DNA of 64,000 nt from CAWJLS01 sp963843755 (lineage in GTDB: Bacteria > Acidobacteriota > Thermoanaerobaculia > Multivoradales > DATKCC01). This document shows, piece after piece, positions 17,546-26,686 of the stretch. The stretch covers positions 62,001 to 126,000 of the forward strand of contig CAWJLS010000002.1 in assembly GCA_963843755.1 (NCBI GenBank), given 5' to 3'. The notes beneath the pieces are model-generated. The model ran no database searches. It worked only from the letters and a program-made list of their open reading frames with translations, and was not told the DNA's origin. A program made the translations under genes and the position numbers. Position 1 is the stretch's first letter. The number at the start of each line of letters is the position of its first letter.

Positions 17546-18193
17546 ATGCCGCAGCTCTTCCCTAAGAACGCCAACTACATCGCCCGGGGGAGCCTGGTGG
17601 CGCTCGTCGTCCTGCTCGTCGCGGGTGGCCTCATGCTCGACCGGCTCCAGCGCTCGCCCTTCGTCACGCGACAGGGCGAGGTCTTCAAGCAGCCGGTCCC
17701 CTTCAGCCATCACCATCACGTCGCGTCGATGGGCATCAGCTGTCGGTACTGCCACACGTCGGTGGAGACATCCTCGTTCGCGGGCATTCCTCCGACCGCC
17801 ACGTGCATGAACTGCCACAAGGAAATCTGGAACGACAGCCCGATGCTCGAGCCGGTGCGTGCCAGCTTCCGGACCGGCGAGCCTCTGAAGTGGACCCGGA
17901 TCAACGATCTGCCGGACTTCGTCTACTTCAACCACAGCATCCACGTGGCCAAGGGCATCGGCTGTGAGACCTGCCACGGGCGGGTCGACAAGATGCCGCT
18001 GATGTTCCAGAACGCCACCCTCCAGATGGAGTGGTGCCTGGGTTGCCACCGCAACCCGGAGAAGTACGTTCGGCCCCGCAAGGAGGTCTACACCATGGGG
18101 TACGAGCCCGGGCCGGACGATCCGACCCCGGCTGAGCTCATGGAGAAGTACGACATCCACAGTCTGACCTCCTGCTCCACCTGCCATCGCTAG
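17546..18193 (+). CDS. actA: alternative complex III pentaheme cytochrome c subunit ActA
   Basis: ActA is the membrane-anchored multiheme subunit of alternative complex III, the quinol:electron-acceptor oxidoreductase that replaces bc1. The 215-residue protein has one N-terminal helix (about 14-33) and exactly five CxxCH heme sites: CRYCH, CMNCH, CETCH, CLGCH and CSTCH, the last two residues from the C-terminus. ATG 17546 is chosen because MPQLFPKN followed by the helix is the family start; GGGGAG lies 13 bases upstream. It heads a run of closely spaced or overlapping act, sco and cox genes. Confidence 0.95.
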   Translation: MPQLFPKNANYIARGSLVALVVLLVAGGLMLDRLQRSPFVTRQGEVFKQPVPFSHHHHVASMGISCRYCHTSVETSSFAGIPPTATCMNCHKEIWNDSPMLEPVRASFRTGEPLKWTRINDLPDFVYFNHSIHVAKGIGCETCHGRVDKMPLMFQNATLQMEWCLGCHRNPEKYVRPRKEVYTMGYEPGPDDPTPAELMEKYDIHSLTSCSTCHR

Positions 18194-18228
18194 GGTGGAC
18201 CGAGGTTCGATGATTCGAGGAGAACGGA

Positions 18229-18250
18229 AGGCCGGTCGTTGGGCCGGCCT
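18229..18250 (+). other. intra-operon hairpin between actA and actB
   Basis: AGGCCGG (18229-18235) and CCGGCCT (18244-18250) form a 7-base stem with an 8-base loop in the 72-base actA-actB gap. There is no U-tract, so it is more likely an RNA stability or processing element than a terminator. Confidence 0.35.
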
Positions 18251-18265
18251 GGCCAGGAGACGCGG

Positions 18266-21200
18266 ATGGACCGTTTGAAGATTCTGAAATCCGACGAGGG
18301 CGAAGCCTGTGGGCCCGGTTGCGGCTGTGCCTCCGGCGAGGCGACCGTTCCGGAGGCCGAGCCCGCGCTGACCCTGGACGCCGTCCGGCGCCATCTCGAG
18401 GGCAAGCGGGGCCGCCGGTACTGGAAGAGCCTCGAGGAGCTGGCCGAGACCCCGGGCTTCCGGGAGATGCTCGAGCGCGAGTTCCCCCGGGGCGCGACCG
18501 AATGGGTCGCGGGCGAGGACGACGGCGTCTCGCGGCGGCGTTTCCTCCAGCTCTCGAGCGCGTCGCTGGCGCTGGCCGGCCTCACCGCCTGCACCCGCCA
18601 GCCGCTCGAGCAGATCGTCCCCTACGTCAAGCAGCCCGAGCAGATCGTCCCGGGGCGGCCCCAGTTCTACGCCACGGCCTTCCAGATGGGCGGCTACGCC
18701 CAGGGGCTCCTGGCCGAGAGCCACGAGGGGCGGCCGACCAAGATCGAGGGCAACCCGGACCATCCGGCCAACCCGAGCGGCGGCACCGACCTGTTCGCCC
18801 AGGCCTCGATCCTCCAGCTCTATGACCCGGACCGCTCGGGCACGCTGACCTACCTCAACCAGATCCGTACCTGGAACGACTTCAAGCGTGAGCTCGCGCC
18901 GCAGATCCAGGCCTGGACCGCGGTCAAGGGCGACGGCCTGCGCATCCTCACGCCGGTGGTCACCTCGCCGACGCTCGCGGGCCAGATGCGCGAGCTGCTC
19001 ACGGCGCTGCCCAAGGCCAAGTGGCACCAGTACGACCCGGCCAGCCGCAACGAGGTCCGCCAGGGTGCCCGCCGCGCGTTCGGCGAGCCGGTCGAGGTGC
19101 GCTACGAGCTGGCCGACGCCGACGTCATCGTCGCCCTCGATTCCGACTTCCTGACCCAGGGTCCCGGCGCGGCCCGCCACGCCCACCAGTGGGCCGCACG
19201 GCGGCGCGCCGGTGTCGGTGCGGGCGGCGGCGAGGACGCCAAGCCGGACCGCTCGGCGATGAACCGCATGTACGTGCTGGAGTCGTCGCCGACCAACACC
19301 GGCTCGTCCGCGGATCACCGGTTGGCGCTGCCGCCATCGGAGATCGCCGGCTTCGCCCTGGCCTTGGCGGCCGAGCTCGGCGTCGCCGGGGCGGACGCTT
19401 CGGGCGTCGACTTCGGCGACCGGTCCGACGAGGCCCGGCGCTGGGTGAAGGCGGTGGCCGACGATCTCGCGAGCCATCGCGGCCGGAGCGTGGTCATCCC
19501 CGGGGACGCGGCGCCGGCCGCGGTCCACGTGCTCGCCCACGCCATCAACGAGGCGCTCGGCGCCGCCGGCACCACGGTCGTCTACACCGAGACGGTGGCG
19601 GCCGAGCCGGTCGACGAGGTCGAGTCGCTGCGCACCCTGGTCGCGGATCTCGAGGCCGGGACGGTCGACGCCCTGTTCATCCTCGGCGCCAACCCGGTGT
19701 TCGACGCGCCGGCCGACCTGAACGTCGCCGACGCCCTGACCAGCGCCCGGCTGCGCGTCCATCTCGGCCTCTACAAGGACGAGACGGCCGAGTACTGCCA
19801 GTGGCACCTGCCGATGGCCCACTACCTGGAGAGCTGGAGCGACGCGCGCTCCCAGGACGGCACGGTTTCGGTGGTCCAGCCGCTGATCGACCCGCTCTTC
19901 CAGGGGCACAGCGCCCACGACCTGGTCGCGCTCCTGGCCGGCAAGCAGAACGTCACCGCCTACCAGCTCGTCCGCGAGCACTGGAAGGGCAGCCTGGGCC
20001 TCGACTTCGAGCGCGCCTGGCGGCGGGTGCTCCACGACGGGGTCGTGCCGAACACGGCGTTCGCCCCCAAGTCGGTCCGCGCCGGCGGGGTCGGCGAAGC
20101 CGCCGGCGAGGTGCGCGCGCTGCTCGGCGACCGCGGCGATCTCGCGAACAGCCTGGAGCTGTCGCTCCGCCCCGACCCGACGATCTGGGACGGCAGCGTG
20201 GCCAACAACGCCTGGCTCCAGGAGCTGCCCAAGCCGGCCACCCGCACCACCTGGGACAACGCGGTGCTGATGAGCCCCGCCACCGGCGAGACCATGGGCG
20301 TCTTCGAGATCCGCCCCAAGCTGGTGCACGAGCGCCCGATGGTCAAGGTGACGGTCGGCGAGCAGAGCCTCGAGATGCCGGCCTGGGTCGTCCCCGGCCA
20401 CGCCGACGGCTGCGTCACGATCCACTTCGGCCACGGCCGCCGGCGCGCCGGCAAGGTCGGCGACGGCGTCGGCTTCGACGTCTACCCGCTGCGCACCTCC
20501 GACGCCTTGTGGCACGCCCGCGCCACGGTCGAGCCGACCGGCCGCCACTACCCGATGGCGACCACCCAGGACCACCACTCCATGGAGGGGCGCAACCTGG
20601 TCCGGACCGGCACGGTGGCCGCCTACGAGAAGGACCCAGAGCTGATCCGGGAGATGGACCACGGGCCCTCCCAGGTGTCCTTCTACGACGGGTTCGAGTA
20701 CGACGGCTACGCCTGGGGCATGGCGGTCGACCTGAACGCCTGCACCGGCTGCAACGCCTGTGTCGTCGCCTGCCAATCGGAGAACAACATCCCGGTGGTC
20801 GGCAAGGAGCAGGTGATCAAGGGGCGCGAGATGCACTGGATCCGCATCGACCGCTACTTCGAGGGGAGCGACCCGGACGTGATCACCGGCTACCACCACC
20901 AGCCGGTGATGTGCCAGCAGTGCGAGCAGGCGCCGTGCGAGCCGGTCTGCCCGGTCGGCGCGACGACCCACAGCTCCGAAGGCCTCAACGACATGGTCTA
21001 CAACCGCTGTGTCGGCACGCGCTACTGCTCCAACAACTGCCCGTACAAGGTGCGGCGGTTCAACTTCCTCAAGTACACCGACCACACCATCGAGATCGAG
21101 AAGATGGTCCGCAACCCGGACGTCACCGTCCGGATGCGCGGCGTGATGGAGAAGTGCACGTACTGCGTGCAGCGCATCAGCCACGCGCGGATCGACGCCA

Positions 21201-21478
21201 AGGTGGCCGGTCAGCGTGGCCGCGGCGACGGCAAGATCCACGACGGCGACGTGCGCACGGCCTGTCAGCAGGCCTGCCCGTCCCAGGCGTTGATCTTCGG
21301 CGACATCAACGATCCGACCTCCGAGGTCACCCGGCGCAAGGCCGAGCCGTTGAACTACGCGCTGCTCGAGGAGCTCGGCACCCGGCCGCGCACCACCTAT
21401 CTCGCCAAGCTGCGCAACCCGAACCCCCAGCTAGAGCTCGTACAGGAGACCGGAGGGACCGAGCATGGCAGTCATTGA
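18266..21478 (+). CDS. actB: alternative complex III iron-sulfur/molybdopterin-like subunit ActB
   Basis: ActB is the large peripheral subunit carrying the Fe-S clusters. The 1070-residue protein starts at ATG 18266 behind AGGAG. A twin-arginine signal lies inside the protein (Arg90-92, SRRRFLQLSSASLALAG), as in other fused ActB proteins. Residues about 130-790 resemble a molybdopterin oxidoreductase that in this family binds no Mo cofactor. Residues about 815-1010 hold ferredoxin-like cluster motifs: CTGCNACVVAC from Cys826, CQQCEQAPCEPVCP, RYCSNNCPY, CTYCVQ and CQQACPS. Its 3' end overlaps actC by 14 bases. Confidence 0.95.
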   Translation: MDRLKILKSDEGEACGPGCGCASGEATVPEAEPALTLDAVRRHLEGKRGRRYWKSLEELAETPGFREMLEREFPRGATEWVAGEDDGVSRRRFLQLSSASLALAGLTACTRQPLEQIVPYVKQPEQIVPGRPQFYATAFQMGGYAQGLLAESHEGRPTKIEGNPDHPANPSGGTDLFAQASILQLYDPDRSGTLTYLNQIRTWNDFKRELAPQIQAWTAVKGDGLRILTPVVTSPTLAGQMRELLTALPKAKWHQYDPASRNEVRQGARRAFGEPVEVRYELADADVIVALDSDFLTQGPGAARHAHQWAARRRAGVGAGGGEDAKPDRSAMNRMYVLESSPTNTGSSADHRLALPPSEIAGFALALAAELGVAGADASGVDFGDRSDEARRWVKAVADDLASHRGRSVVIPGDAAPAAVHVLAHAINEALGAAGTTVVYTETVAAEPVDEVESLRTLVADLEAGTVDALFILGANPVFDAPADLNVADALTSARLRVHLGLYKDETAEYCQWHLPMAHYLESWSDARSQDGTVSVVQPLIDPLFQGHSAHDLVALLAGKQNVTAYQLVREHWKGSLGLDFERAWRRVLHDGVVPNTAFAPKSVRAGGVGEAAGEVRALLGDRGDLANSLELSLRPDPTIWDGSVANNAWLQELPKPATRTTWDNAVLMSPATGETMGVFEIRPKLVHERPMVKVTVGEQSLEMPAWVVPGHADGCVTIHFGHGRRRAGKVGDGVGFDVYPLRTSDALWHARATVEPTGRHYPMATTQDHHSMEGRNLVRTGTVAAYEKDPELIREMDHGPSQVSFYDGFEYDGYAWGMAVDLNACTGCNACVVACQSENNIPVVGKEQVIKGREMHWIRIDRYFEGSDPDVITGYHHQPVMCQQCEQAPCEPVCPVGATTHSSEGLNDMVYNRCVGTRYCSNNCPYKVRRFNFLKYTDHTIEIEKMVRNPDVTVRMRGVMEKCTYCVQRISHARIDAKVAGQRGRGDGKIHDGDVRTACQQACPSQALIFGDINDPTSEVTRRKAEPLNYALLEELGTRPRTTYLAKLRNPNPQLELVQETGGTEHGSH

Positions 21479-22859
21479 CAAGGGCGGGCAGTACCCGCCA
21501 CCGGTGATCACGGGCACGCACGATCACGCCACGATCACCGACCAGATCAGCCACGCCGTCTTCGGCCGGACTCCCAAGTGGTGGTTCGGCGTGATGGCGG
21601 TCGCGTTCAGCATCGTGATGATGATGCTGGTCTCGATCGGCTGGCTGCTCGCCAAGGGCGTCGGGGTCTGGGGCCTCAACGTGCCGGTGGCCTGGGGCTT
21701 CGCGATCATCAACTTCGTCTGGTGGATCGGCATCGGCCACGCCGGCACGCTGATCTCGGCCGTCCTGCTGCTCTTCCGGCAGGAGTGGCGGACGTCGATC
21801 AACCGCTTCGCCGAAGCGATGACGCTGTTCGCCGTCGCCTGCGCCGGCCTCTTCCCGCTGCTCCATCTGGGCCGGCCCTGGCTCTTCTTCTGGCTGTTCC
21901 CGTACCCGAACAGCATGTCGGTCTGGCCCCAGTTCCGGAGCCCGCTGATCTGGGACGTCTTCGCGGTGTCGACCTACGGCACGGTGTCGCTGATGTTCTG
22001 GTACGTCGGCCTGGTGCCCGACCTCGCCACCATGCGCGACCGCGCGAAGTCGCTCTTCGCCCGCCGGATCTACGGCGTCATGTCGCTGGGCTGGCGCGGG
22101 TCGGCGCGGCACTGGCAGAACTACGAGTCGGTCTACCTGCTCCTGGCGGGCTTGGCGACGCCGCTGGTGCTCTCCGTGCACACGGTCGTCTCCTTCGACT
22201 TCGCCGTCTCCCAGGTCCCCGGCTGGCACACGACGATCTTCCCGCCCTACTTCGTCGCCGGCGCCATCTACTCCGGCTTCGCCATGGTGCTCACGCTGGT
22301 GATCCCGATCCGGGCGCTGTTCAAGCTCCACGACTTCATCACCGAGCGGCATCTCCAGGCCATGGGCAAGGTGATGCTCGCCACCGGCTTGATCGTCGGC
22401 TACGGCTACATGGTGGAGCTGTTCACCACCTGGTACAGCGGCAACGAGTTCGAGTGGTTCATGTCCCTCAACCGGGCGACCGGCCCGTACTGGCCCCAGT
22501 GGTGGATGCTGATCGCCTGCAACATCGTTCTCGTCCAGTTGCTCTGGTTCAAGAAGCTCCGGTCCTCACCGGTCCTGCTGTTCATCGTGTCGATCATCGT
22601 CAACATCGGCATGTGGCTCGAGCGGTACGTGATCGTGGTCACCAGCCTCCACCGCGACTACCTGCCGTCGTCGTGGGACATCTACTCCGGGACGTTCTGG
22701 GACTGGAGCCTGTTCATCGGCACCCTCGGCTTCTTTCTGGCGTTGATGTTCCTGTTCATCCGCCTGCTGCCGATGATCTCCATGTTCGAGGTGCGGACCC
22801 TGGTCCCCGGCAGGAAGGGCCAGCGGCCGTCTGAGCTCGAAAACGAGGTGTCTGCATGA
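21465..22859 (+). CDS. actC: alternative complex III quinol-binding membrane subunit ActC
   Basis: An NrfD/PsrC-like membrane subunit of 464 residues with about ten helices that forms a quinol site and part of the proton path. Family segments include SIGWLLAKGVGVWGLNVPVA, the GIGHAGTLISAVLLLFRQEW loop and SVWPQFRSPLIWDVFAVSTY. It begins inside the actB end and its stop overlaps the actD start (ATGA). A paralog at 53559-54968 is colinear over its whole length. Confidence 0.95.
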   Translation: MAVIDKGGQYPPPVITGTHDHATITDQISHAVFGRTPKWWFGVMAVAFSIVMMMLVSIGWLLAKGVGVWGLNVPVAWGFAIINFVWWIGIGHAGTLISAVLLLFRQEWRTSINRFAEAMTLFAVACAGLFPLLHLGRPWLFFWLFPYPNSMSVWPQFRSPLIWDVFAVSTYGTVSLMFWYVGLVPDLATMRDRAKSLFARRIYGVMSLGWRGSARHWQNYESVYLLLAGLATPLVLSVHTVVSFDFAVSQVPGWHTTIFPPYFVAGAIYSGFAMVLTLVIPIRALFKLHDFITERHLQAMGKVMLATGLIVGYGYMVELFTTWYSGNEFEWFMSLNRATGPYWPQWWMLIACNIVLVQLLWFKKLRSSPVLLFIVSIIVNIGMWLERYVIVVTSLHRDYLPSSWDIYSGTFWDWSLFIGTLGFFLALMFLFIRLLPMISMFEVRTLVPGRKGQRPSELENEVSA

Positions 22860-23389
22860 GCGAGGAGACCTACGGCCTGCTGGCCGAGTTCGGCAGCGAG
22901 CAGGAGCTGGTCGCTGCGGCCCAGAAGGTGCGCGACGCCGGGTACACCCGGACCGACGCCTACACGCCCTTTCCGAGCCACGACGTGATCGAGGCGCTCG
23001 GGGTCAAGCGATCGAAGGTGCCGCTGATCGTGCTGCTCGGCGGCACCCTCGGCGCCTTGACCGGCTACGGGCTCCAGTACTGGGTCTCGGCGATCGACTA
23101 TCCGCTCAACATCGGCGGCCGGCCCTACAACTCGTGGGTGTCGTTCATCGTCGTGACCTTCGAGCTGACCATCCTGTTCGCGTCGATCTCCGGCGTGCTC
23201 GGGATGTTCGCCCTCAACAAGCTGCCCGAGCCGTACCACCCGGTGTTCAACGTGCCCGAGTTCCGGCATGCCAGCCGCGACGGCTTCTTCCTGTTGATCG
23301 AATCCAAAGACGAGCTGTTCGACCGCGCGCAGACCCAGGAGCTCCTGGAGGGTCTGTCGGCGGTCTGCGTGAAAGAGGTGGAGCCATGA
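22856..23389 (+). CDS. actD: alternative complex III subunit ActD (DUF3341)
   Basis: A 177-residue DUF3341 protein with a cytoplasmic N-terminal domain (YGLLAEFGSEQELVAAAQKV, a fold with DAYTPFPSHDVIEAL), two membrane helices (about 60-80 and 100-125), and a C-terminal tail with LPEPYHPVFNVPEF and DGFFLLIES. ActD packs against ActC and ActF in known ACIII structures. Both ends overlap neighbours as ATGA, indicating tight coupling. Confidence 0.93.
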   Translation: MSEETYGLLAEFGSEQELVAAAQKVRDAGYTRTDAYTPFPSHDVIEALGVKRSKVPLIVLLGGTLGALTGYGLQYWVSAIDYPLNIGGRPYNSWVSFIVVTFELTILFASISGVLGMFALNKLPEPYHPVFNVPEFRHASRDGFFLLIESKDELFDRAQTQELLEGLSAVCVKEVEP

Positions 23390-24129
23390 CCCGGCGGTGG
23401 AGCACGACGGCGGCGATCGCCATGGCCCTGGCGGCACTCGCCCTGGGCGCCTGCCGCCAAGACATGCACGATCAGCCGAAGTACGAGGCGCTCGAGAGCA
23501 GCAAGTTCTTTCCGAACGGCAGCTCGGCCCGGATCCCGCCGGCCAACACCGTGGCCCGGGACCAACTGCACGAGGACAGCGTCTATTACACCGGCTACGA
23601 CGCTGACAACCAGTTGGTCGACAAGATCCCCTTCAAGGTCACCCACCGGACCCTGGAGCGCGGCCAGGAGACCTTCAACACCTTCTGCTCGCCCTGCCAC
23701 GACCGGGCGGGGACCGGCCGGGGCATGATCGTCCGGCGCGGCTACCCGCAGCCTCCGACGTACCACCAGGAGCGCCTGCGCAAGGTCAAGGACGGCTACA
23801 TCTTCGACGTCATCACCAACGGCTTCGCCCGCATGCCCAGCTACGCCAGCCAGATCCCGGTCGCCGACCGCTGGGCGGTGGTCGCCTACGTCCGCACCCT
23901 GCAGCTCGCCCAGCACGCGCCGATGGCCGGGCTCACTCCCGAGCAGCAGAAGAAGGTCGAGGAGGGTGGCCTGCTGTCGCCGAGCGTGACCGAGGTCAAG
24001 GACGTTCGCGGCACCCCGGACGCCCCCGACATGGCCGTCGGCCCGAACGAGGGCGACGTCGAGACCGAGGGCGCTGCTGAGATGCCGGGCTCCGCGGGGG
24101 CCGAGACCACCACTGACGGGACCCATTGA
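23386..24129 (+). CDS. actE: alternative complex III monoheme cytochrome c lipoprotein ActE
   Basis: A 247-residue periplasmic lipoprotein; the signal ends in LALGAC with Cys about 22. One heme c site, CSPCH, is followed by the distal Met ligand region (NGFARMPSYA). It starts as ATGA on the actD stop. Residues after about 190 form an acidic, disordered tail. ActE passes electrons from the complex towards the oxidase; the caa3 subunit II with its own cytochrome c domain is encoded downstream. Confidence 0.93.
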   Translation: MTRRWSTTAAIAMALAALALGACRQDMHDQPKYEALESSKFFPNGSSARIPPANTVARDQLHEDSVYYTGYDADNQLVDKIPFKVTHRTLERGQETFNTFCSPCHDRAGTGRGMIVRRGYPQPPTYHQERLRKVKDGYIFDVITNGFARMPSYASQIPVADRWAVVAYVRTLQLAQHAPMAGLTPEQQKKVEEGGLLSPSVTEVKDVRGTPDAPDMAVGPNEGDVETEGAAEMPGSAGAETTTDGTH

Positions 24130-24133
24130 GACG

Positions 24134-25321
24134 ATGAACGACCTCGCGCACACTCCCTCGGAAGAGTCCTACGCTGCGCCCCGCGACCTCGGTCGCTGGG
24201 GGAACACAGGCCTGTTGGTGGGTCTGATCGGGGCGGCCCTGCTCGCGATCGGCTACTTCACGGCCGGCTCGGCGCAGTTCCTCCATTCCTACCTGATCGG
24301 CTGGATCACCATCGTGGGTCTCCCGCTCGGCGCTCTCGCCCTGCTGATGATCTACCACCTGACCGCCGGCACCTGGGGAACCATCGCCCGCCGGATGCTG
24401 GAGGCGTCGACGCGGACGCTGCCGTTCCTGGCGATCCTGTTCGTTCCCATCGCCTTGGGGATCGGGCAGATCTACTCCTGGACCCACGAGGACCTGACCG
24501 GCGCCAAGGCCCGCTACCTGACCGAAGGCTCCTGGCTGCTGCGGGCGGCCCTCTACCTGGCCGTGTGGATCGTCCTGGCCTTGACGCTCTCCTCCTGGTC
24601 GAAGCGCCAGGACACCACGGGCGATCCGGCGCTGTCGCGCAAGATGCGCATGCTCTCCGGCCCGGGCCTGGTGCTCTACGGCTTCTCGGTCACCTTCGCC
24701 GCCATCGACTGGATCATGTCGCTCGATCCCGAGTGGTACTCGACGATCTACGGCGCCTGGTTCTTCGCCGGCGCCGGCATCTGCGCTCTCTGTCTGCTGG
24801 TCGTCGTCGGGCTGTTCCTGGCCGGCCGCGAGCCGATGCGCGAGGTGATCACCAAGAAGGTCTTCCACGACTGGGGCAAGCTGCTGCTCGCGTTCACCAT
24901 GCTGTGGGCGTACTTCGCGGTCTCCCAGCTCCTGATCATCTGGTCCGGCGACATTCCGGAAGAGGTGCTCTGGTACCACCAGCGCCTCAAGGGTGGCTGG
25001 GAGCTCGTCGGGCTGGCGATCGCGCTGCTCCACTTCGCCCTGCCGTTCCTGCTGCTGCTCTCGCGCGACCTGAAGCGCCAGGCCAAGATGCTCACCGGCG
25101 TTGCCGCGCTCCTGCTGTTCATGCACTGGGTCGACATCTACTGGAACATCGCGCCGAACTTCTCGCCGGAGGACCTCAGCTTCCACTGGATGGACCTGGT
25201 CGCACCGCTCACCATCGGCGGCTTCTGGCTCTGGCTGTTCGTGCGCGAGCTCCGCAAGCGGCCGCTCCTCCCCATCAACGATCCGTACCTCGAGGAGGTC
25301 TTCAACCATGGCGGACACTGA
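24134..25321 (+). CDS. actF: alternative complex III membrane subunit ActF
   Basis: A 395-residue NrfD-like membrane protein with about ten helices, the second quinone-fold subunit of ACIII. Family segments are visible, such as AAIDWIMSLDPEWYSTIYGA, SQLLIIWSGDIPEEVLWYHQ and LFMHWVDIYWNIAPNF. It begins four bases after actE. Its last 14 bases overlap the next gene. Confidence 0.94.
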   Translation: MNDLAHTPSEESYAAPRDLGRWGNTGLLVGLIGAALLAIGYFTAGSAQFLHSYLIGWITIVGLPLGALALLMIYHLTAGTWGTIARRMLEASTRTLPFLAILFVPIALGIGQIYSWTHEDLTGAKARYLTEGSWLLRAALYLAVWIVLALTLSSWSKRQDTTGDPALSRKMRMLSGPGLVLYGFSVTFAAIDWIMSLDPEWYSTIYGAWFFAGAGICALCLLVVVGLFLAGREPMREVITKKVFHDWGKLLLAFTMLWAYFAVSQLLIIWSGDIPEEVLWYHQRLKGGWELVGLAIALLHFALPFLLLLSRDLKRQAKMLTGVAALLLFMHWVDIYWNIAPNFSPEDLSFHWMDLVAPLTIGGFWLWLFVRELRKRPLLPINDPYLEEVFNHGGH

Positions 25322-25811
25322 GGGCATGCGCCCGGACGACGCCCAGCGGAAGAACCCGGGCCGGGGCGGTGGGTACGCTCCGGGCGAGACCGACCTCGAC
25401 ATCAACATCCGCGGGGTGGTCTGGACGGGCATCATCCTGGCCGGCGTCACGGCGCTCTCCATCGTGCTCATGTGGTACTTCTTCAAGGGCCTCGAGCGCT
25501 ACAAGGTGTCCCAGGACCCTCAGCCGTCGCCGCTCGAGGAGGCCCGCGAGCAGAGCCCGCCGCCGGGCCCGCGGCTCCAGGCCGACCCCGCCGAGGACCT
25601 GGCGACGATGCATCACCAGGAGGACGTCCTCCTGCACAGCTACAGCCTGATCGAGGGCGAGAAGGGCTACGCCCGGATCCCGATCGACGACGCCATGGAC
25701 CTGGCGCTCGAGGAGGGGCTCGGCACGGACAGCCCGATGCCCGTGGCCCAGGAGGTCACCTCCAGCCGGGATGGTTCCGGCCCGTCGCCCGAACAAACAG
25801 AGAGTCCATGA
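25308..25811 (+). CDS. small single-helix membrane protein of the act operon (function unknown)
   Basis: A 167-residue protein. ATG 25308 is preferred because GAGGAGG lies about 10 bases upstream inside the actF end; an ATG at 25325 is the alternative. It has a polar N-terminus (1-42), one membrane helix (about 43-65: VVWTGIILAGVTALSIVLMW), then an outside domain containing PRLQADPAEDLATMHHQED and GYARIPIDDAMDLALEEG. I do not recognise a named domain. Its position between actF and sco, overlapping actF, suggests an accessory of ACIII or of the ACIII-oxidase supercomplex (inference). Confidence 0.75.
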   Translation: MADTEGMRPDDAQRKNPGRGGGYAPGETDLDINIRGVVWTGIILAGVTALSIVLMWYFFKGLERYKVSQDPQPSPLEEAREQSPPPGPRLQADPAEDLATMHHQEDVLLHSYSLIEGEKGYARIPIDDAMDLALEEGLGTDSPMPVAQEVTSSRDGSGPSPEQTESP

Positions 25812-25818
25812 GGTACCG

Positions 25819-26685
25819 ATGAACCGGACCACGTTCAGTTCCGCCATGGTCCTGGCGACCCTGCTCGCCATCACCATCCCGCTCGCCGCGAGCGCTCAGT
25901 TCGGTGCGCCGAGACCGGAGCCGGTCGCGGGGCAGTCGGGCCAGCCCGCGGACACCGCGGGCGTCGACTTCCAGCAGAATCTGGGTGCCCAGGTGCCGAT
26001 GTCGACGACCTTCACCGACTCGACGGGTGCCCAAGTGACCCTGGCCGAGGTGGGGCACGGCAAGCCCATCGTCCTGGTGCCCGCCTACTACGAGTGCCCG
26101 ATGCTCTGCAGCCTGGTGCTCGACGGCGCGGTCTCCAGCCTCAACACGCTGGAGTTCGACGCCGGCAAGGAGTACGAGATGGTCGTGGTGTCGTTCGACC
26201 CGGGCGAGACGCCCGAGCTGGCCGCCAAGGCCAAGCAGCGGCACCTGGAGAAGTACGACCACCAGCAGGGCGTCGCCGGCTTCCACTTCCTGACCGGCGA
26301 CAAGCCGTCGATCGACGCGGTGATGGACCCGATCGGGTTCCGCTACAAGTACCTCGCGGCCCGTGACGAGTACTCCCACAGCGCCGGCATCGTCGTGCTG
26401 ACCCCGGAGGGGAAGGTGGCGCGCTACTTCTACGGCGTCGAGTACCCGCCGCGGGACGTGCGGTTGGCCCTGGTGGAAGCCTCGGACATGAAGATCGGTT
26501 CGGCGGTCGACAAGGTGATCCTCTACTGCTGCACCTATGACCCGGTGACCGGCCGCTACAGCGCCGCGATCCTCAACATCATCCGGCTGGCCGGCGTCCT
26601 GACGCTGGTGGCCATCGGACTGTTCTTCTTGTGGAGCTGGCGCCGGGGCCATCACCACCACAAGACCGTCGAGGGAGAAGCCTGA
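25819..26685 (+). CDS. sco2: SCO1/SenC-family protein with C-terminal membrane helix
   Basis: A 288-residue protein with a signal peptide (cleavage near AASAQ), a thioredoxin-like SCO domain and a C-terminal membrane helix (about 255-275). The copper ligands are CPMLC (CxxxC, in YYECPMLCSLVL) and the His in EYSHSAGIVVL. A His-rich tail (RRGHHHHKT) follows the helix on the cytoplasmic side. It differs from the lipoprotein SCO at 13458-14057. Its place directly before coxB (one base gap) fits metallation of this caa3 CuA site. Confidence 0.9.
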   Translation: MNRTTFSSAMVLATLLAITIPLAASAQFGAPRPEPVAGQSGQPADTAGVDFQQNLGAQVPMSTTFTDSTGAQVTLAEVGHGKPIVLVPAYYECPMLCSLVLDGAVSSLNTLEFDAGKEYEMVVVSFDPGETPELAAKAKQRHLEKYDHQQGVAGFHFLTGDKPSIDAVMDPIGFRYKYLAARDEYSHSAGIVVLTPEGKVARYFYGVEYPPRDVRLALVEASDMKIGSAVDKVILYCCTYDPVTGRYSAAILNIIRLAGVLTLVAIGLFFLWSWRRGHHHHKTVEGEA

Positions 26686-26686
26686 G

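Noticed and set aside
16163..21241. A minus-strand open frame of nearly 1,700 codons joining ctaB to sequence antisense to actA/actB
   Set aside because: Only the last 316 codons resemble a protein (CtaB); the rest is antisense to well-supported genes and has the biased composition of a GC-rich shadow frame.
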